This document shows, piece by piece, positions 8,193 to 16,983 of a stretch of DNA of 64,000 nt (the stretch's first letter is position 1; each line of letters opens with the position of its first letter). A program made the translations under genes and the position numbers. Source of the DNA: Cryomorphaceae bacterium 1068. Lineage in GTDB: Bacteria; Bacteroidota; Bacteroidia; Flavobacteriales_D; Cryomorphaceae. The notes under the pieces are model-generated. The model saw only the letters and a list, made by a program, of their open reading frames with translations, was not told where the DNA came from and did not search any database. Location of the stretch: contig JAPVXR010000011.1 in assembly GCA_027214385.1 (NCBI GenBank), positions 1-64,000 on the forward strand, written 5' to 3'.

Positions 8193-9422
8193 ATGAAAAG
8201 CTTCGAAGTTCCGGAATTCTATCGTTCACCCATTATCGCAAAGGTAAAGGAGTCTCGAAAGATTACTGACCCGAGGAAGAAAGATTTTTCACCTTCCGTT
8301 TTGGATTTTGGCCCGGTTCAGTTTTTAGTTCCTCGTCATTTTGGCTTTTGCTACGGTGTAGAAAATGCTATCGAGATTTCATATCGAGCTATAGAAGAGA
8401 ACCCGGACAAAAGGATTTTCCTTCTCAGTCAAATGATCCATAACCCTACTGTAAATGCAGATTTGGAAAGTAAGGGTATCAAATTTATCATGGACACCCA
8501 GGGAAATCAATTTGTGGATTGGGATGAACTTAGAGCTGATGATATTGTCATCATCCCCGCCTTTGGCACGACAGTGGAGATAATGGAATTACTCGCAGCA
8601 AAAGATATTCAGGTGGAGAAATACAATACCACATGTCCCTTTGTGGAGAAAGTCTGGAAACGATCAGACCAGTTGGGAAAAAATGATTTTTCTGTAATAA
8701 TCCATGGTAAGATCAAGCACGAAGAAACAAGAGCAACCTTTTCGCATAGTTACCAAGGAGCTCCATCCGTTGTGATTTTAAACATGGATGAGGCGGTGAC
8801 TCTTGGTCAGTTTATTCGGAAAGAGCGACCGATGAGTGAATTTTACGAAGTATTTGCAGGGAAGTATAGCGAAGGTTTTGATCCGAGTAAAGATCTCGAA
8901 AGGGTAGGGGTGGTCAATCAAACCACCATGCTCGCAACGGAAACGCAGGGAATAGCAGATTACTTTAAGCAAACGATGATTGATCTCTACGGGGAGGCTG
9001 AGTATAAAAATCACTTCGCCGATACCAGAGATACCCTTTGTTATGCTACCAATGACAACCAAAGAGCAACTTTGGGTGTTTTGAAAGAAGGAGCAGATCT
9101 GGCCTTGGTGGTAGGTGGATACAATAGTTCCAATACCTCTCACATCGTCGAACTTTGCGAAGAAAAGATGCCGACCTATTTCATTAGCTCAAAGGACGAA
9201 ATCAAGAGCAAAGAGGAGATTCACCACTTTAATTACCCCGATAAGAAAATGGAAGTTTCAAAGGACTGGTTAATGCCAAAGTCCCCTTTGCGTATTGTTT
9301 TGACCAGTGGAGCTTCTTGTCCCGATGCTACGGTTGATGCTGTTATGCAGACCATAATTTCATTTTTTGATGGAACTAGAAATCTGGAAGAAGTACTTGA
9401 GGAGGCGCTTGTTACGCCTTAA
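8193..9422 (+). CDS. ispH: 4-hydroxy-3-methylbut-2-enyl diphosphate reductase
   Basis: IspH (LytB) carries out the last step of the MEP pathway, reducing HMBPP to isopentenyl and dimethylallyl diphosphate with a [4Fe-4S] cluster. The three cluster cysteines are visible in GFCYGVENA, NTTCPFVEKV and ASCPDATVDAV. At 409 residues it is the long form found in Bacteroidota, with extra sequence between the second and third cysteines compared with the 316-residue E. coli enzyme. I use the ATG at 8193 (MKSFEVPEFYRSP) because the upstream 20 codons overlap the promoter and are unlike the family N-terminus. The last 11 nt overlap the convergent cmk gene. Confidence 0.95.
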   Translation: MKSFEVPEFYRSPIIAKVKESRKITDPRKKDFSPSVLDFGPVQFLVPRHFGFCYGVENAIEISYRAIEENPDKRIFLLSQMIHNPTVNADLESKGIKFIMDTQGNQFVDWDELRADDIVIIPAFGTTVEIMELLAAKDIQVEKYNTTCPFVEKVWKRSDQLGKNDFSVIIHGKIKHEETRATFSHSYQGAPSVVILNMDEAVTLGQFIRKERPMSEFYEVFAGKYSEGFDPSKDLERVGVVNQTTMLATETQGIADYFKQTMIDLYGEAEYKNHFADTRDTLCYATNDNQRATLGVLKEGADLALVVGGYNSSNTSHIVELCEEKMPTYFISSKDEIKSKEEIHHFNYPDKKMEVSKDWLMPKSPLRIVLTSGASCPDATVDAVMQTIISFFDGTRNLEEVLEEALVTP

Positions 9423-10098
9423 TAAAACTATGAGCCCATGCAATTACTAGTTCTAATTGCTCTAAAGGTGTCAGGTTCGTATTGTCCAGCACACGTGCAT
9501 CGGTCGTTTGAATGAGCGGATTTTCCTTTCTATTCGTATCCATCTGATCTCTATGAGTCAGATTTTCCCTCACTTCATCGCGGGTAAGTTGTTCGCCTTT
9601 TGCCTTGAGTTCAGCAAACCTTCTTTCTACGCGGACTTCAGGATCTGCCGTCATGAAAATCTTTAATTCGGCATTTGGCAATACGGCGCTACCAATGTCT
9701 CTTCCATCCATTACTACGCCTCCCTTTTCTGCCGTTCTTTGCTGCATCACGCGCAGCTTCCCTCTTACTTCGGGAATGCGACTGACTTGACTCACCAATG
9801 AAGAAACTTCGAGTGTACGAATCTCGTCTTCCACTTCTTCTCTATTCAAGCGGGTTGTGTTAACTCCATTTTTATTGATGAAGTCAACGTCAATAGAAGA
9901 AAGGGCAGCAATTAGACCTTGCTCTTTAACTTCCGCGTTCCGGGTCAACTTATTTCGGATGGCGTAGAGCGTTACTGCTCTGTACATCGCCCCGGAGTCT
10001 ATGTAAGAGTATCCCAGTGCTTTTGCAAGGCCTTTGGCTAAAGTACTTTTTCCACAGGATGAATAGCCATCTATGGCTATGTTGATCTTTCTATCCAC
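9412..10098 (-). CDS. cmk: Cytidylate kinase
   Basis: CMP/dCMP kinase makes CDP from CMP with ATP for nucleotide recycling. At 228 residues it has the usual bacterial length. The P-loop is GYSSCGKST, followed by GYSYIDSGAMYRAVTL, the DGRDIGSAVLPNAELKIF substrate-binding strand and a lid with arginines (RRFAEL, THRDQMDTNRKENPL). It lies 36 nt downstream of porQ on the same strand and is probably the last gene of a lon-porQ-cmk transcription unit. Its 3' end overlaps the 3' end of ispH tail to tail. Confidence 0.95.
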   Translation of the reverse strand: MDRKINIAIDGYSSCGKSTLAKGLAKALGYSYIDSGAMYRAVTLYAIRNKLTRNAEVKEQGLIAALSSIDVDFINKNGVNTTRLNREEVEDEIRTLEVSSLVSQVSRIPEVRGKLRVMQQRTAEKGGVVMDGRDIGSAVLPNAELKIFMTADPEVRVERRFAELKAKGEQLTRDEVRENLTHRDQMDTNRKENPLIQTTDARVLDNTNLTPLEQLELVIAWAHSFIKA

Positions 10099-10134
10099 GG
10101 CTGGCGAAGATAGGAATACCGGCTTGGAATGCAG

Positions 10135-11172
10135 TTATGACTTTTTGAAATCGTCGAATTTGAATCCGAGGGTAAAATGATTACTTACCCCGGCTACACT
10201 ATAAGCAGCGCGTGCGTAGCTGATGTGGATTTTTGCAACTCGAAGACCGAGTCCATAGGTGATTCCCGCTCCGCCCGGATTGTCATCAATTTTCAATTGT
10301 TGACGACGATTGTAGTTATAGCCAAGTCTTAAATTGAAGTTCTCCGTGAGTAGAATTTCAGCATTGAAGACCAAGTGTCTCATCAGGTTTACACCAAAAC
10401 CTCCCGGGTTTGTCACCACTTCTTCTCCTGTGATTGGATCAATTTCAGTGATGGTCTGTTCCGGTGTTAAATCCCAGCGTTGAAGGTTTTCTCCAACAAT
10501 AGAAAATCGAATGGGTGCTTTGGCAAGCCTTTTTGAGAAGGCTGCCTGAATCTCAAAAGGCAACCTTTCATTCACACCACTGCGATAGCTGCTTAGGGAG
10601 GTGCCCAGATTCTTGATTAATACGGTAGCGGTAAAGAGTTTCTCAGTATTGTAGTATGTGCCACTGAAGTCGGCAGCCAAAGCAGTGGCTTTGTATTCGG
10701 CCAATTCGCTGAGGATAAATTTCAAATTTCCACCCACCGAAAATCGATCGTTGATTTGCCGTCCATAACCTCCTTGGAACAGGTATTCGCCTGCATTGAA
10801 AGAGCCGATTACTTCTCCTGTTTCTGAGGTCATGGAAAAGTCACCGTAGCCTAAACTCGTTATCGCCGCGGAAAATGTTCCTACACTATCAATGTGCTTC
10901 GCGTAGCCCGCATGAATGATATTGGCTTCGCCGAAAAAAGGAGTGTATCCGAAAACGATTTGATCAGAAGTCGAGGAGTCGAGTAAAGATGGAGCGAACA
11001 GTCCAAGGTTGAGGTCGCCATCCTTAACGGCAATTGCATTTCCACCCAAGGCCGCTATTCTGGCAGGTGAAATGGTTTGTAGAATTTGAAAATTGGCTTG
11101 ACCATTATCTTGGGCAAAGACTTGGACAAAACCAGATAGCACAAAGGCTATCGATAGTAACCGCTTTAACAT
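10135..11172 (-). CDS. porQ: Type IX secretion system protein PorQ
   Basis: A 345-residue predicted outer-membrane beta-barrel with an N-terminal signal peptide (AFVLSGFVQVFAQ) and repeated Gly/aromatic strands. The segment ISPARIAALGGNAIAVKDGD and the sequence onward (GDLNLGLFAPSLLD, FGYTPFFGEANIIHAGYAKH) are typical of PorQ. PorQ is an accessory T9SS component; with PorU, PorV and PorZ related proteins it is linked to processing and attachment of cargo carrying C-terminal sorting domains. Several such cargo genes are in this window (1637-3589, 56149-60726, 61378-64000). It lies 62 nt after lon and 36 nt before cmk, consistent with co-transcription. Confidence 0.88.
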   Translation of the reverse strand: MLKRLLSIAFVLSGFVQVFAQDNGQANFQILQTISPARIAALGGNAIAVKDGDLNLGLFAPSLLDSSTSDQIVFGYTPFFGEANIIHAGYAKHIDSVGTFSAAITSLGYGDFSMTSETGEVIGSFNAGEYLFQGGYGRQINDRFSVGGNLKFILSELAEYKATALAADFSGTYYNTEKLFTATVLIKNLGTSLSSYRSGVNERLPFEIQAAFSKRLAKAPIRFSIVGENLQRWDLTPEQTITEIDPITGEEVVTNPGGFGVNLMRHLVFNAEILLTENFNLRLGYNYNRRQQLKIDDNPGGAGITYGLGLRVAKIHISYARAAYSVAGVSNHFTLGFKFDDFKKS

Positions 11173-11234
11173 CTCGATGCAAAAAACGCAAAAAAACTCG
11201 GTCTATTGCCGAATGGGAAAAAACTTGTAGGGCC

Positions 11235-13682
11235 CTAAGCCACCTTAAGTGGTTCCGATACTTTTTGAGTCAATAAAGCTTTCTCAACCACGTCCATCAT
11301 ATCGTCTACAAAATGGAAAGTCAAACCGTTGAGATACTTTGGGTTGATCTCTTTCAGGTCTTTCTTATTTTTTGTGGACATAATGATTTCCTTGATATTT
11401 GCTCGCTTGGCGGCAAGGATTTTTTCTTTCACTCCACCCACGGGAAGGACTTTTCCGCGTAAGGTGATTTCTCCGGTCATTGCTAAATACTTCTTCACTT
11501 TTCGCTGAGTGAAGATTGATGCCAATGCTGTAAGTATGGTGATTCCCGCTGATGGGCCGTCTTTCGGAGTGGCTCCTGCCGGCACATGAATGTGCACATT
11601 CCAATTATCGAAAACCTCTTGATCCAATCCAAGAACATCGCTGTGTGACTTCAAGTATTCCAAAGCAATCATGGCAGACTCTTTCATCACATCACCTAAG
11701 TTCCCTGTCAGGGTAAGCTTACCTTTTCCTTTGGTAAGTGAGCTCTCGATAAAAAGAATGTCACCCCCCGTTGGAGTCCACGCCAAACCGGTAACCACTC
11801 CGGCTACGTCGTTGTCTTGGTATTTGTCTTTGGCATGAGCAGGACCTAGAATGTCTTCCAACTGTTCCAAAGAAACGGTAGCAGTGAACTCTTCTTCCAT
11901 GGCAATCTCTTTGGCTCTGTTTCGAACCAATTTGGAAATTTTCTTTTCCAAGCTTCGAACTCCTGATTCATTCGTGTACTCTTCAACGATTTTTTCCAAA
12001 ACGGGCTTCCCTACCTTGATCATATTCGAGTCGAGTCCGTTTTCTTTGATCTGCTTTGGCAAAAGGTGTCTTTTGGCGATCTCCACTTTCTCCTCCACAG
12101 TGTAGCCATTCACCTCAATGATTTCCATTCTGTCGCGCAAGGCGGGGTGAATGGTGTTCAGACTATTGGCAGTGGCTATAAACATAACCTTCGAAAGGTC
12201 GTAGTCGAGCTCAATATAATTGTCGTAGAAGGTTGAGTTTTGCTCAGGATCGAGCACTTCCAGCATAGCAGATGAGGGATCACCGTGTGAATCTCTTCCT
12301 AGCTTGTCCATCTCGTCCAAGATGAAAACAGGATTGGAAGTACCTGCCTTCTTGAGGTTTTGAATAATTCTTCCCGGCAATGCACCGATGTACGTTTTTC
12401 TATGTCCGCGGATCTCAGCTTCGTCGCGCAGACCTCCCAATGACATACGCGCATATTTTCTTCCAAGTGCTTCTGCAACTGATTTTCCCAAACTCGTTTT
12501 ACCCACACCCGGAGGTCCGTAAAGGCAAAGGATCGGCGATTTCATGTCGCCTTTTAGCTTGAGTACAGCCAAGTGCTCGATGATTCTTTCTTTCACCTTC
12601 TCCAATCCGTAATGGTCGCGGTCTAGTATTCGCTGTGCTCTCTTGAGATCAAATTTATCTTTAGAATATTCTTTCCAAGGAAGATCTAAAAGAGTCTCGA
12701 GGTAATTCAATTGCACCGAGTAGTCTGCCCCCTGTGGGTTCATTCTTTTCAAGCGATCCAGCTCTTTGTGAAAGGCTTTCGCTGTTTTCTCATTCCACTT
12801 CTTTTTGGCAGCCCGCTTGGTCATCTCCGCAATAAGCTCTTCCTGCGGATTTCCACCCAATTCTTCTTGAATGGTCTTCATCTGCTGGTGGAGTAAGTAT
12901 TCTCGCTGCTGCTGATCAATGTCAACTTTCACTTTCGACTGGATGTCATTTTTCAGCTCGAGCATTTGCAGCTCTTTGCTGAGGTATTCCAGTACCAATT
13001 CAGCTCGCTTGCGCAAATCGGCGATTTCCAAAAGTCTCTGCTTGTCCTTTACTTCGGCGTTCATATTGCTCGAAATAAAGTTGACCAAGAAACTGTGGCT
13101 TTCGATGTTCTTAATAGCAAACTGTGCCTCCGAAGGAATATTTGGCGAAAGCTTGATGATGTGGAGAGCCAAGTCCTTGAGTGAATCAACCAACGCTTGG
13201 AATTTTTTCTTTCCTGTCTCCGGTTTGATCTCTGGAAACTCTGTCACTCTGGCCTTGAGGTAGGGCTCTTCCGTAACGGGTTCAATCAGCTCAAAGCGCT
13301 TCTTACCTTGAATGATAACGGTAGTGCTTCCATCGGGCATTTTTAGGAGTCGCATGATCTTTGCAATCGTACCGATTTTGTTCAAATCCTCAAATTGCGG
13401 GTCTTCAATGGATTGCTCCTTTTGACTCACTACACCGACCATTCGCTTGCCTTTGTAGGCTTCCTGAATCAGTTTAATGCTTTTATCTCTTCCTACAGTG
13501 ATCGGGATAACCACGCCTGGAAAAAGTACAGTATTTCGAATCGGAAGTATTGGCAGTTCAACAGGAGTCTCCTCGCTGTTCATCTCCTCTTCGTCTTCGT
13601 TTGTTATTAATGGGATGAACTCCGTCTCGTTGTCCACTATGTCCTGTAATTCGCGAGGATCCCAAAGTTTATTTTCGATCAT
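11235..13682 (-). CDS. lon: ATP-dependent protease La (Lon)
   Basis: Lon is the cytosolic AAA+ serine protease that degrades misfolded and regulatory proteins. At 815 residues it has the standard LonA layout: an N-terminal substrate-binding domain (LPILPIRNTVLFPGVVIPI), a coiled-coil middle, an AAA+ module with Walker A GPPGVGKTS (about residue 390) and Walker B VFILDEMDKLG, and a C-terminal protease domain with the Ser-Lys dyad in PKDGPSAGI (Ser about 710) and GGVKEKILAAKR. It is the first gene of a likely lon-porQ-cmk unit. No exact TAnnTTTG promoter was found just upstream. A 10-bp palindrome TAGGGCCCTA and a U tract follow the stop, but they make a poor terminator. Confidence 0.96.
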   Translation of the reverse strand: MIENKLWDPRELQDIVDNETEFIPLITNEDEEEMNSEETPVELPILPIRNTVLFPGVVIPITVGRDKSIKLIQEAYKGKRMVGVVSQKEQSIEDPQFEDLNKIGTIAKIMRLLKMPDGSTTVIIQGKKRFELIEPVTEEPYLKARVTEFPEIKPETGKKKFQALVDSLKDLALHIIKLSPNIPSEAQFAIKNIESHSFLVNFISSNMNAEVKDKQRLLEIADLRKRAELVLEYLSKELQMLELKNDIQSKVKVDIDQQQREYLLHQQMKTIQEELGGNPQEELIAEMTKRAAKKKWNEKTAKAFHKELDRLKRMNPQGADYSVQLNYLETLLDLPWKEYSKDKFDLKRAQRILDRDHYGLEKVKERIIEHLAVLKLKGDMKSPILCLYGPPGVGKTSLGKSVAEALGRKYARMSLGGLRDEAEIRGHRKTYIGALPGRIIQNLKKAGTSNPVFILDEMDKLGRDSHGDPSSAMLEVLDPEQNSTFYDNYIELDYDLSKVMFIATANSLNTIHPALRDRMEIIEVNGYTVEEKVEIAKRHLLPKQIKENGLDSNMIKVGKPVLEKIVEEYTNESGVRSLEKKISKLVRNRAKEIAMEEEFTATVSLEQLEDILGPAHAKDKYQDNDVAGVVTGLAWTPTGGDILFIESSLTKGKGKLTLTGNLGDVMKESAMIALEYLKSHSDVLGLDQEVFDNWNVHIHVPAGATPKDGPSAGITILTALASIFTQRKVKKYLAMTGEITLRGKVLPVGGVKEKILAAKRANIKEIIMSTKNKKDLKEINPKYLNGLTFHFVDDMMDVVEKALLTQKVSEPLKVA

Positions 13683-13778
13683 ATTCTTCTAGTCCAAAGT
13701 GCGCCAATCTGTCAGAAAGGGCACTCGATTTATAACAATTGAACAAAAGTCAAGCGTCGTGCCAAAGTCGATGGGAGT

Positions 13779-14981
13779 CTATTTTCGGTACTTTCTGTCG
13801 TGTTCTGCCACGTGATGAAAGACATCTTTGTCACGTTTTGAAAGTTTTAGTCCTCTGCGAGACATCATGGCACCTGCTGCTTCTTCAGCCTTGTCCATTC
13901 TGAATTCTGAAAATCCCTTCTCGGGAGAACCCCAAGAGAAAGAAGGAATGAATTTTTCGGGGAATCCTCCTCCAAAAATGTTCGCACACATGCCCACTAC
14001 CGTTCCCGTGTTGAACATGGTGTTGATCCCCGCTTTTGAGTGGTCGCCCATGATCAAGCCGTGGAATTGACGTCCCGTAGGTACAATTGCCTCGCGAGAG
14101 TAATCCCAGACTTTTATCTCACCGTATGTATTCATCAAGTTTGAGGTATTGGTGTCTGCGCCGAGGTTGCACCAAGATCCGATAACGGAATTCCCGAGAT
14201 AGCCATCGTGGCCTTTGTTGGAGTAGTCGTTCACAACCGAATTCCCTACTTCTCCTCCCACTTTACAGTGTCTTCCAATAGACGTATCACCATAGATTTT
14301 GGCTCCCATTTTAAGCGTGGAGTTTGCGCCAAGCGAAAATGGCCCGCGAATCAAACTGCCTTCCATTACCTCAGCATCTCGGCCAATGTAGATAGGCCCT
14401 TCGGAGGCGTTGAGAACGCAGTGACTTAATTTGGCTCCTTCTTCCACAAATATTTCATCTCCTTTGGTAGAGACGTCATTGTCGAAACTCATGCTGTGGT
14501 AGTTTTTTGAAAGTCGCTTGAAATCTGCTCGCAGAATCTCTCCGTTGTGAACAAAAATATCAGATGGTTTTTCGATTACGGTCAGGTCATAATTGAAGTG
14601 AACTTCTTCTCGCTCAAAGTGGGTAAAGGAGATAGCTACTCCACTATCGATTCTGGCTTGTACTTCTTCTATCTCCGTTTTACTAGCCTTTACGGCGATA
14701 AATCTTCCTCGATGAGTTAATATCTGATCTTGATTGAGATCTGCTATGGCCTCAAGCAGTTCTCCATTGGGAATAGCTGAACCATGAATGAGAAGGTTGA
14801 GTTCCTCTGCATTTTCTCTTTGGCCCAAGTAGGAAGCTGTTAAGACAGACAACCCCGTTTGCAGTTTATTTTCCCATTTATCTCTTATGGAATCGATACC
14901 CACCAGTAAATCGCAAGCAGGCCTTGAGAAAGTAAGAGGCAATAGTCGTCTTCGGTCTACATCTATGAGAAATGTCTTCAT
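13779..14981 (-). CDS. GlmU-family putative sugar nucleotidyltransferase
   Basis: The 400-residue protein has a C-terminal left-handed beta-helix made of hexapeptide repeats (IYIGRDAEVMEGSLIRGPF, IYGDTSIGRHCKVGGEVGNS, GYLGNSVIGSWCNLGADTN), as in the acetyltransferase half of GlmU. The N-terminal half (MKTFLIDVDRRRLLPLTFS) lacks the usual GxGTRM nucleotide-binding signature, so pyrophosphorylase activity is doubtful. Such proteins are widespread in Bacteroidota; their reaction is not established here. The start is set at 14981, six codons inside the longest frame, because MKTFLI starts the conserved part. The rpmE2 terminator ends about 15 nt upstream of this start, so expression may rely on read-through or an unseen promoter. 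Confidence 0.75.
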   Translation of the reverse strand: MKTFLIDVDRRRLLPLTFSRPACDLLVGIDSIRDKWENKLQTGLSVLTASYLGQRENAEELNLLIHGSAIPNGELLEAIADLNQDQILTHRGRFIAVKASKTEIEEVQARIDSGVAISFTHFEREEVHFNYDLTVIEKPSDIFVHNGEILRADFKRLSKNYHSMSFDNDVSTKGDEIFVEEGAKLSHCVLNASEGPIYIGRDAEVMEGSLIRGPFSLGANSTLKMGAKIYGDTSIGRHCKVGGEVGNSVVNDYSNKGHDGYLGNSVIGSWCNLGADTNTSNLMNTYGEIKVWDYSREAIVPTGRQFHGLIMGDHSKAGINTMFNTGTVVGMCANIFGGGFPEKFIPSFSWGSPEKGFSEFRMDKAEEAAGAMMSRRGLKLSKRDKDVFHHVAEHDRKYRK

Positions 14982-14995
14982 GGAACCAAAAGAAA

Positions 14996-15027
14996 ACAAA
15001 AAAGCCTTCCCGATGAAGAGAAGGCTT
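14996..15027 (-). terminator. Rho-independent terminator of rpmE2
   Basis: An 8-bp stem AAGCCTTC/GAAGGCTT (15002-15009 and 15020-15027) with a 10-nt loop is followed on the minus strand by a U-rich tract down to 14996. It sits between rpmE2 and the GlmU-like gene. Confidence 0.8.
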
Positions 15028-15050
15028 CCAAAAAAACGATTATGTCGAAA

Positions 15051-15308
15051 TTATTTCTTTTCGAATTTTGCGTAACGCTTGCGGAATTTATCAACCCGAC
15101 CCGCGGTATCAACAAGTTGCATTTTACCGGTGAAGTATGGGTGAGATTCACTTGAAATCTCCAACTTCACTAGTGGATACTCGTTTCCGTCTTCCCATTT
15201 AATGGTTTCTTTAGACTCAACGGTTGAACGTGACAAAAAGGCAAAATCGGCTGCGATGTCCTTAAATACCACTAATCTATAATCTTCAGGATGAATTCCT
15301 TTTCTCAT
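15051..15308 (-). CDS. rpmE2: 50S ribosomal protein L31 type B
   Basis: An 85-residue L31 of the zinc-independent B type: [17 protein letters not shown], then [20 protein letters not shown] and a basic tail [12 protein letters not shown]. It lacks the four zinc-binding cysteines of type A L31. In the 50S subunit L31 forms part of bridge B1b to the small subunit. It has an upstream TACATTTG box and its own downstream terminator, so it may be a single-gene unit. Many Bacteroidota use this form as their main L31; no type A copy is visible in this window. Confidence 0.95.
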   Translation of the reverse strand: MRKGIHPEDYRLVVFKDIAADFAFLSRSTVESKETIKWEDGNEYPLVKLEISSESHPYFTGKMQLVDTAGRVDKFRKRYAKFEKK

Positions 15309-15330
15309 GACACTATTATTATTCGGGCTG

Positions 15331-15338
15331 CAAATGTA
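15331..15338 (-). promoter_or_regulatory. -7 box (TACATTTG) of rpmE2
   Basis: TACATTTG on the minus strand is an exact TAnnTTTG match, 22 nt upstream of the ATG at 15308. Predicted transcription start near 15324 gives a leader of about 16 nt. No clear -33 TTTG is present at the usual distance. Confidence 0.6.
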
Positions 15339-15411
15339 CGCAAACCTTTTAATTCTAAAAATACTCTGAGCAAAATTGTAATATTGTCGGCAGAAAAGGA
15401 GTTATAGCCTA

Positions 15412-16914
15412 GTGGAAATTCGATTAAAGCGGTTTTATTACCCAACTATTTTAGCCATTCTTCTGGTTTCGTTCCTTGTCACCGGTTGCGACAAAGAAGA
15501 ATTCAACACATCTCCTGATTTCAGGTTAGCATTTTCTACCGATACGGTAAGTTTTGATACCATATTTCAAAGCGTTGGCTCTGCCACTCAACTTTTGAAG
15601 GTTTACAATCGTTCCGATGAATTCGTGACGATTGACCGAATCTCGGTAATTGACTCTTGCGATAATTACGATCCCTTTCGGCTTAATGCCGACGGTATTT
15701 CGGGTTCGACCGTCAGAAATATCGAAATTGGTCCGAATGACAGCGCCTTCGTTTTCGTTGAAGTAACGATCGATCCCGCGCAGCTTTGCTCAGCGCTTGA
15801 GCTGGGCGTGATAGAATTTTCGACCAATGGAAATTTACAATATGTTACGCTTTTTGCCTACGGCCTCGATGCCATCTTCTATACCCCAACGGTATTTCCA
15901 ACGAACGGCCTTCCTGCTTACACTCTGATAGATCCTGATCCGTGTGCTACAATCACATGGACCGCCGAAAAACCTATCGTTGTTTATGGTTATGCCGTCG
16001 TTGACTCGTGTCAGCGCTTGATTGTGGAACCTGGCACACAAGTCTACTTTCATCAAGGTGGAGGCCTTTGGATTTTTGAAAACGGATCTATACAAGCGGG
16101 TAGCACCGATGGCGAAGCCGTTGTATTCCAAGGCGATCGATTGGAACCATTTTTTGATGAGGAGCCAGGGCAATGGGATCGAATTTGGATTTTAGGAGGC
16201 ACGGAAAACAACTCTTTTGAGAACACCATTATAAAGAACAACTTTATCGGAATTCAGGTGGAGCCTTCTCCATTCGACCCGGGTATTTCCAATGCTTTGG
16301 TTGATAATAGGCTCATTTTGAGAAATGTTGCCATTCGCAACAATTCAGTTGCAGGAATTTTTAGCCGAAACTATCGTATAGAAGCTGAAAATCTGCTAGT
16401 TAGTTCCGGTGGACAAAACCTTCTTGCAGCTACAGGTGCCGGTCAATACCGGTTCGATCACTGCACTTTTGCCAATAATTGGTCGGCTTCCACTCGTCAA
16501 ACTCCTGCTGTATTTCTGACCAACCTTTACCAAGTCGACTCTCAAACCCTTGGGGTTGGGAATATTTTAAATAGTCGATTCCGCAACTGCATTTTTTATG
16601 GAAATGGCCTGAACGAACTTGGTTTTGATTTTGAAACGAGTTCTGCTGATGTTGATCTCAGCATCGATCATACATTAATCAGAATGCAAGAGGATGATTT
16701 CCTTGAGCTCGATCAATCGTATTTTGATGAAGGAATATTTGTAGGTTTTGACCCGGGGTTTGTGAATTTTTCAGGAGGTGATTTCCGATTGAGAGAAGAT
16801 GCTTTTGTACGCGGAATTGGTACTAATCAAGGTAGTCTTCCCAATCGCGACATAGTAGGTACATTTTACAATAACCCAAGACCCCTGGGTTGTTTTGAGT
16901 ATTTACCGGAGTAG
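15412..16914 (+). CDS. Lipoprotein with right-handed beta-helix repeats
   Basis: A 500-residue predicted lipoprotein: residues 1-26 form a signal ending LLVSFLVTGC, with Cys26 as lipidation site, followed by an acidic DKEEF that fits surface-exposed lipoproteins of this phylum. Residues about 40-160 look like an Ig-like beta domain. Residues about 190-450 show parallel beta-helix rungs with repeated N and I/V positions (SFENTIIKNNFIGIQVEP, LRNVAIRNNSVAGIFSRN, YRFDHCTFANNW). No polysaccharide-lyase active site is identifiable. Translation appears to start at a GTG at 15412, preceded by AGGAG at 15396-15400, an unusually good Shine-Dalgarno site for this phylum. Function unknown; carbohydrate binding is possible. 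Confidence 0.75.
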   Translation: MEIRLKRFYYPTILAILLVSFLVTGCDKEEFNTSPDFRLAFSTDTVSFDTIFQSVGSATQLLKVYNRSDEFVTIDRISVIDSCDNYDPFRLNADGISGSTVRNIEIGPNDSAFVFVEVTIDPAQLCSALELGVIEFSTNGNLQYVTLFAYGLDAIFYTPTVFPTNGLPAYTLIDPDPCATITWTAEKPIVVYGYAVVDSCQRLIVEPGTQVYFHQGGGLWIFENGSIQAGSTDGEAVVFQGDRLEPFFDEEPGQWDRIWILGGTENNSFENTIIKNNFIGIQVEPSPFDPGISNALVDNRLILRNVAIRNNSVAGIFSRNYRIEAENLLVSSGGQNLLAATGAGQYRFDHCTFANNWSASTRQTPAVFLTNLYQVDSQTLGVGNILNSRFRNCIFYGNGLNELGFDFETSSADVDLSIDHTLIRMQEDDFLELDQSYFDEGIFVGFDPGFVNFSGGDFRLREDAFVRGIGTNQGSLPNRDIVGTFYNNPRPLGCFEYLPE

Positions 16915-16983
16915 AAACTAGAGGTCAGATAGCAGATTTCGGATCGTTGAATTTTGTCGCCCTATCTCAATACCCAAAACCCG

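Noticed and set aside
11219-11234. Palindrome TAGGGCCCTA after lon as a terminator.
   Set aside because: The GGGCCC core leaves too small a loop and the stem outside it is only a few base pairs.
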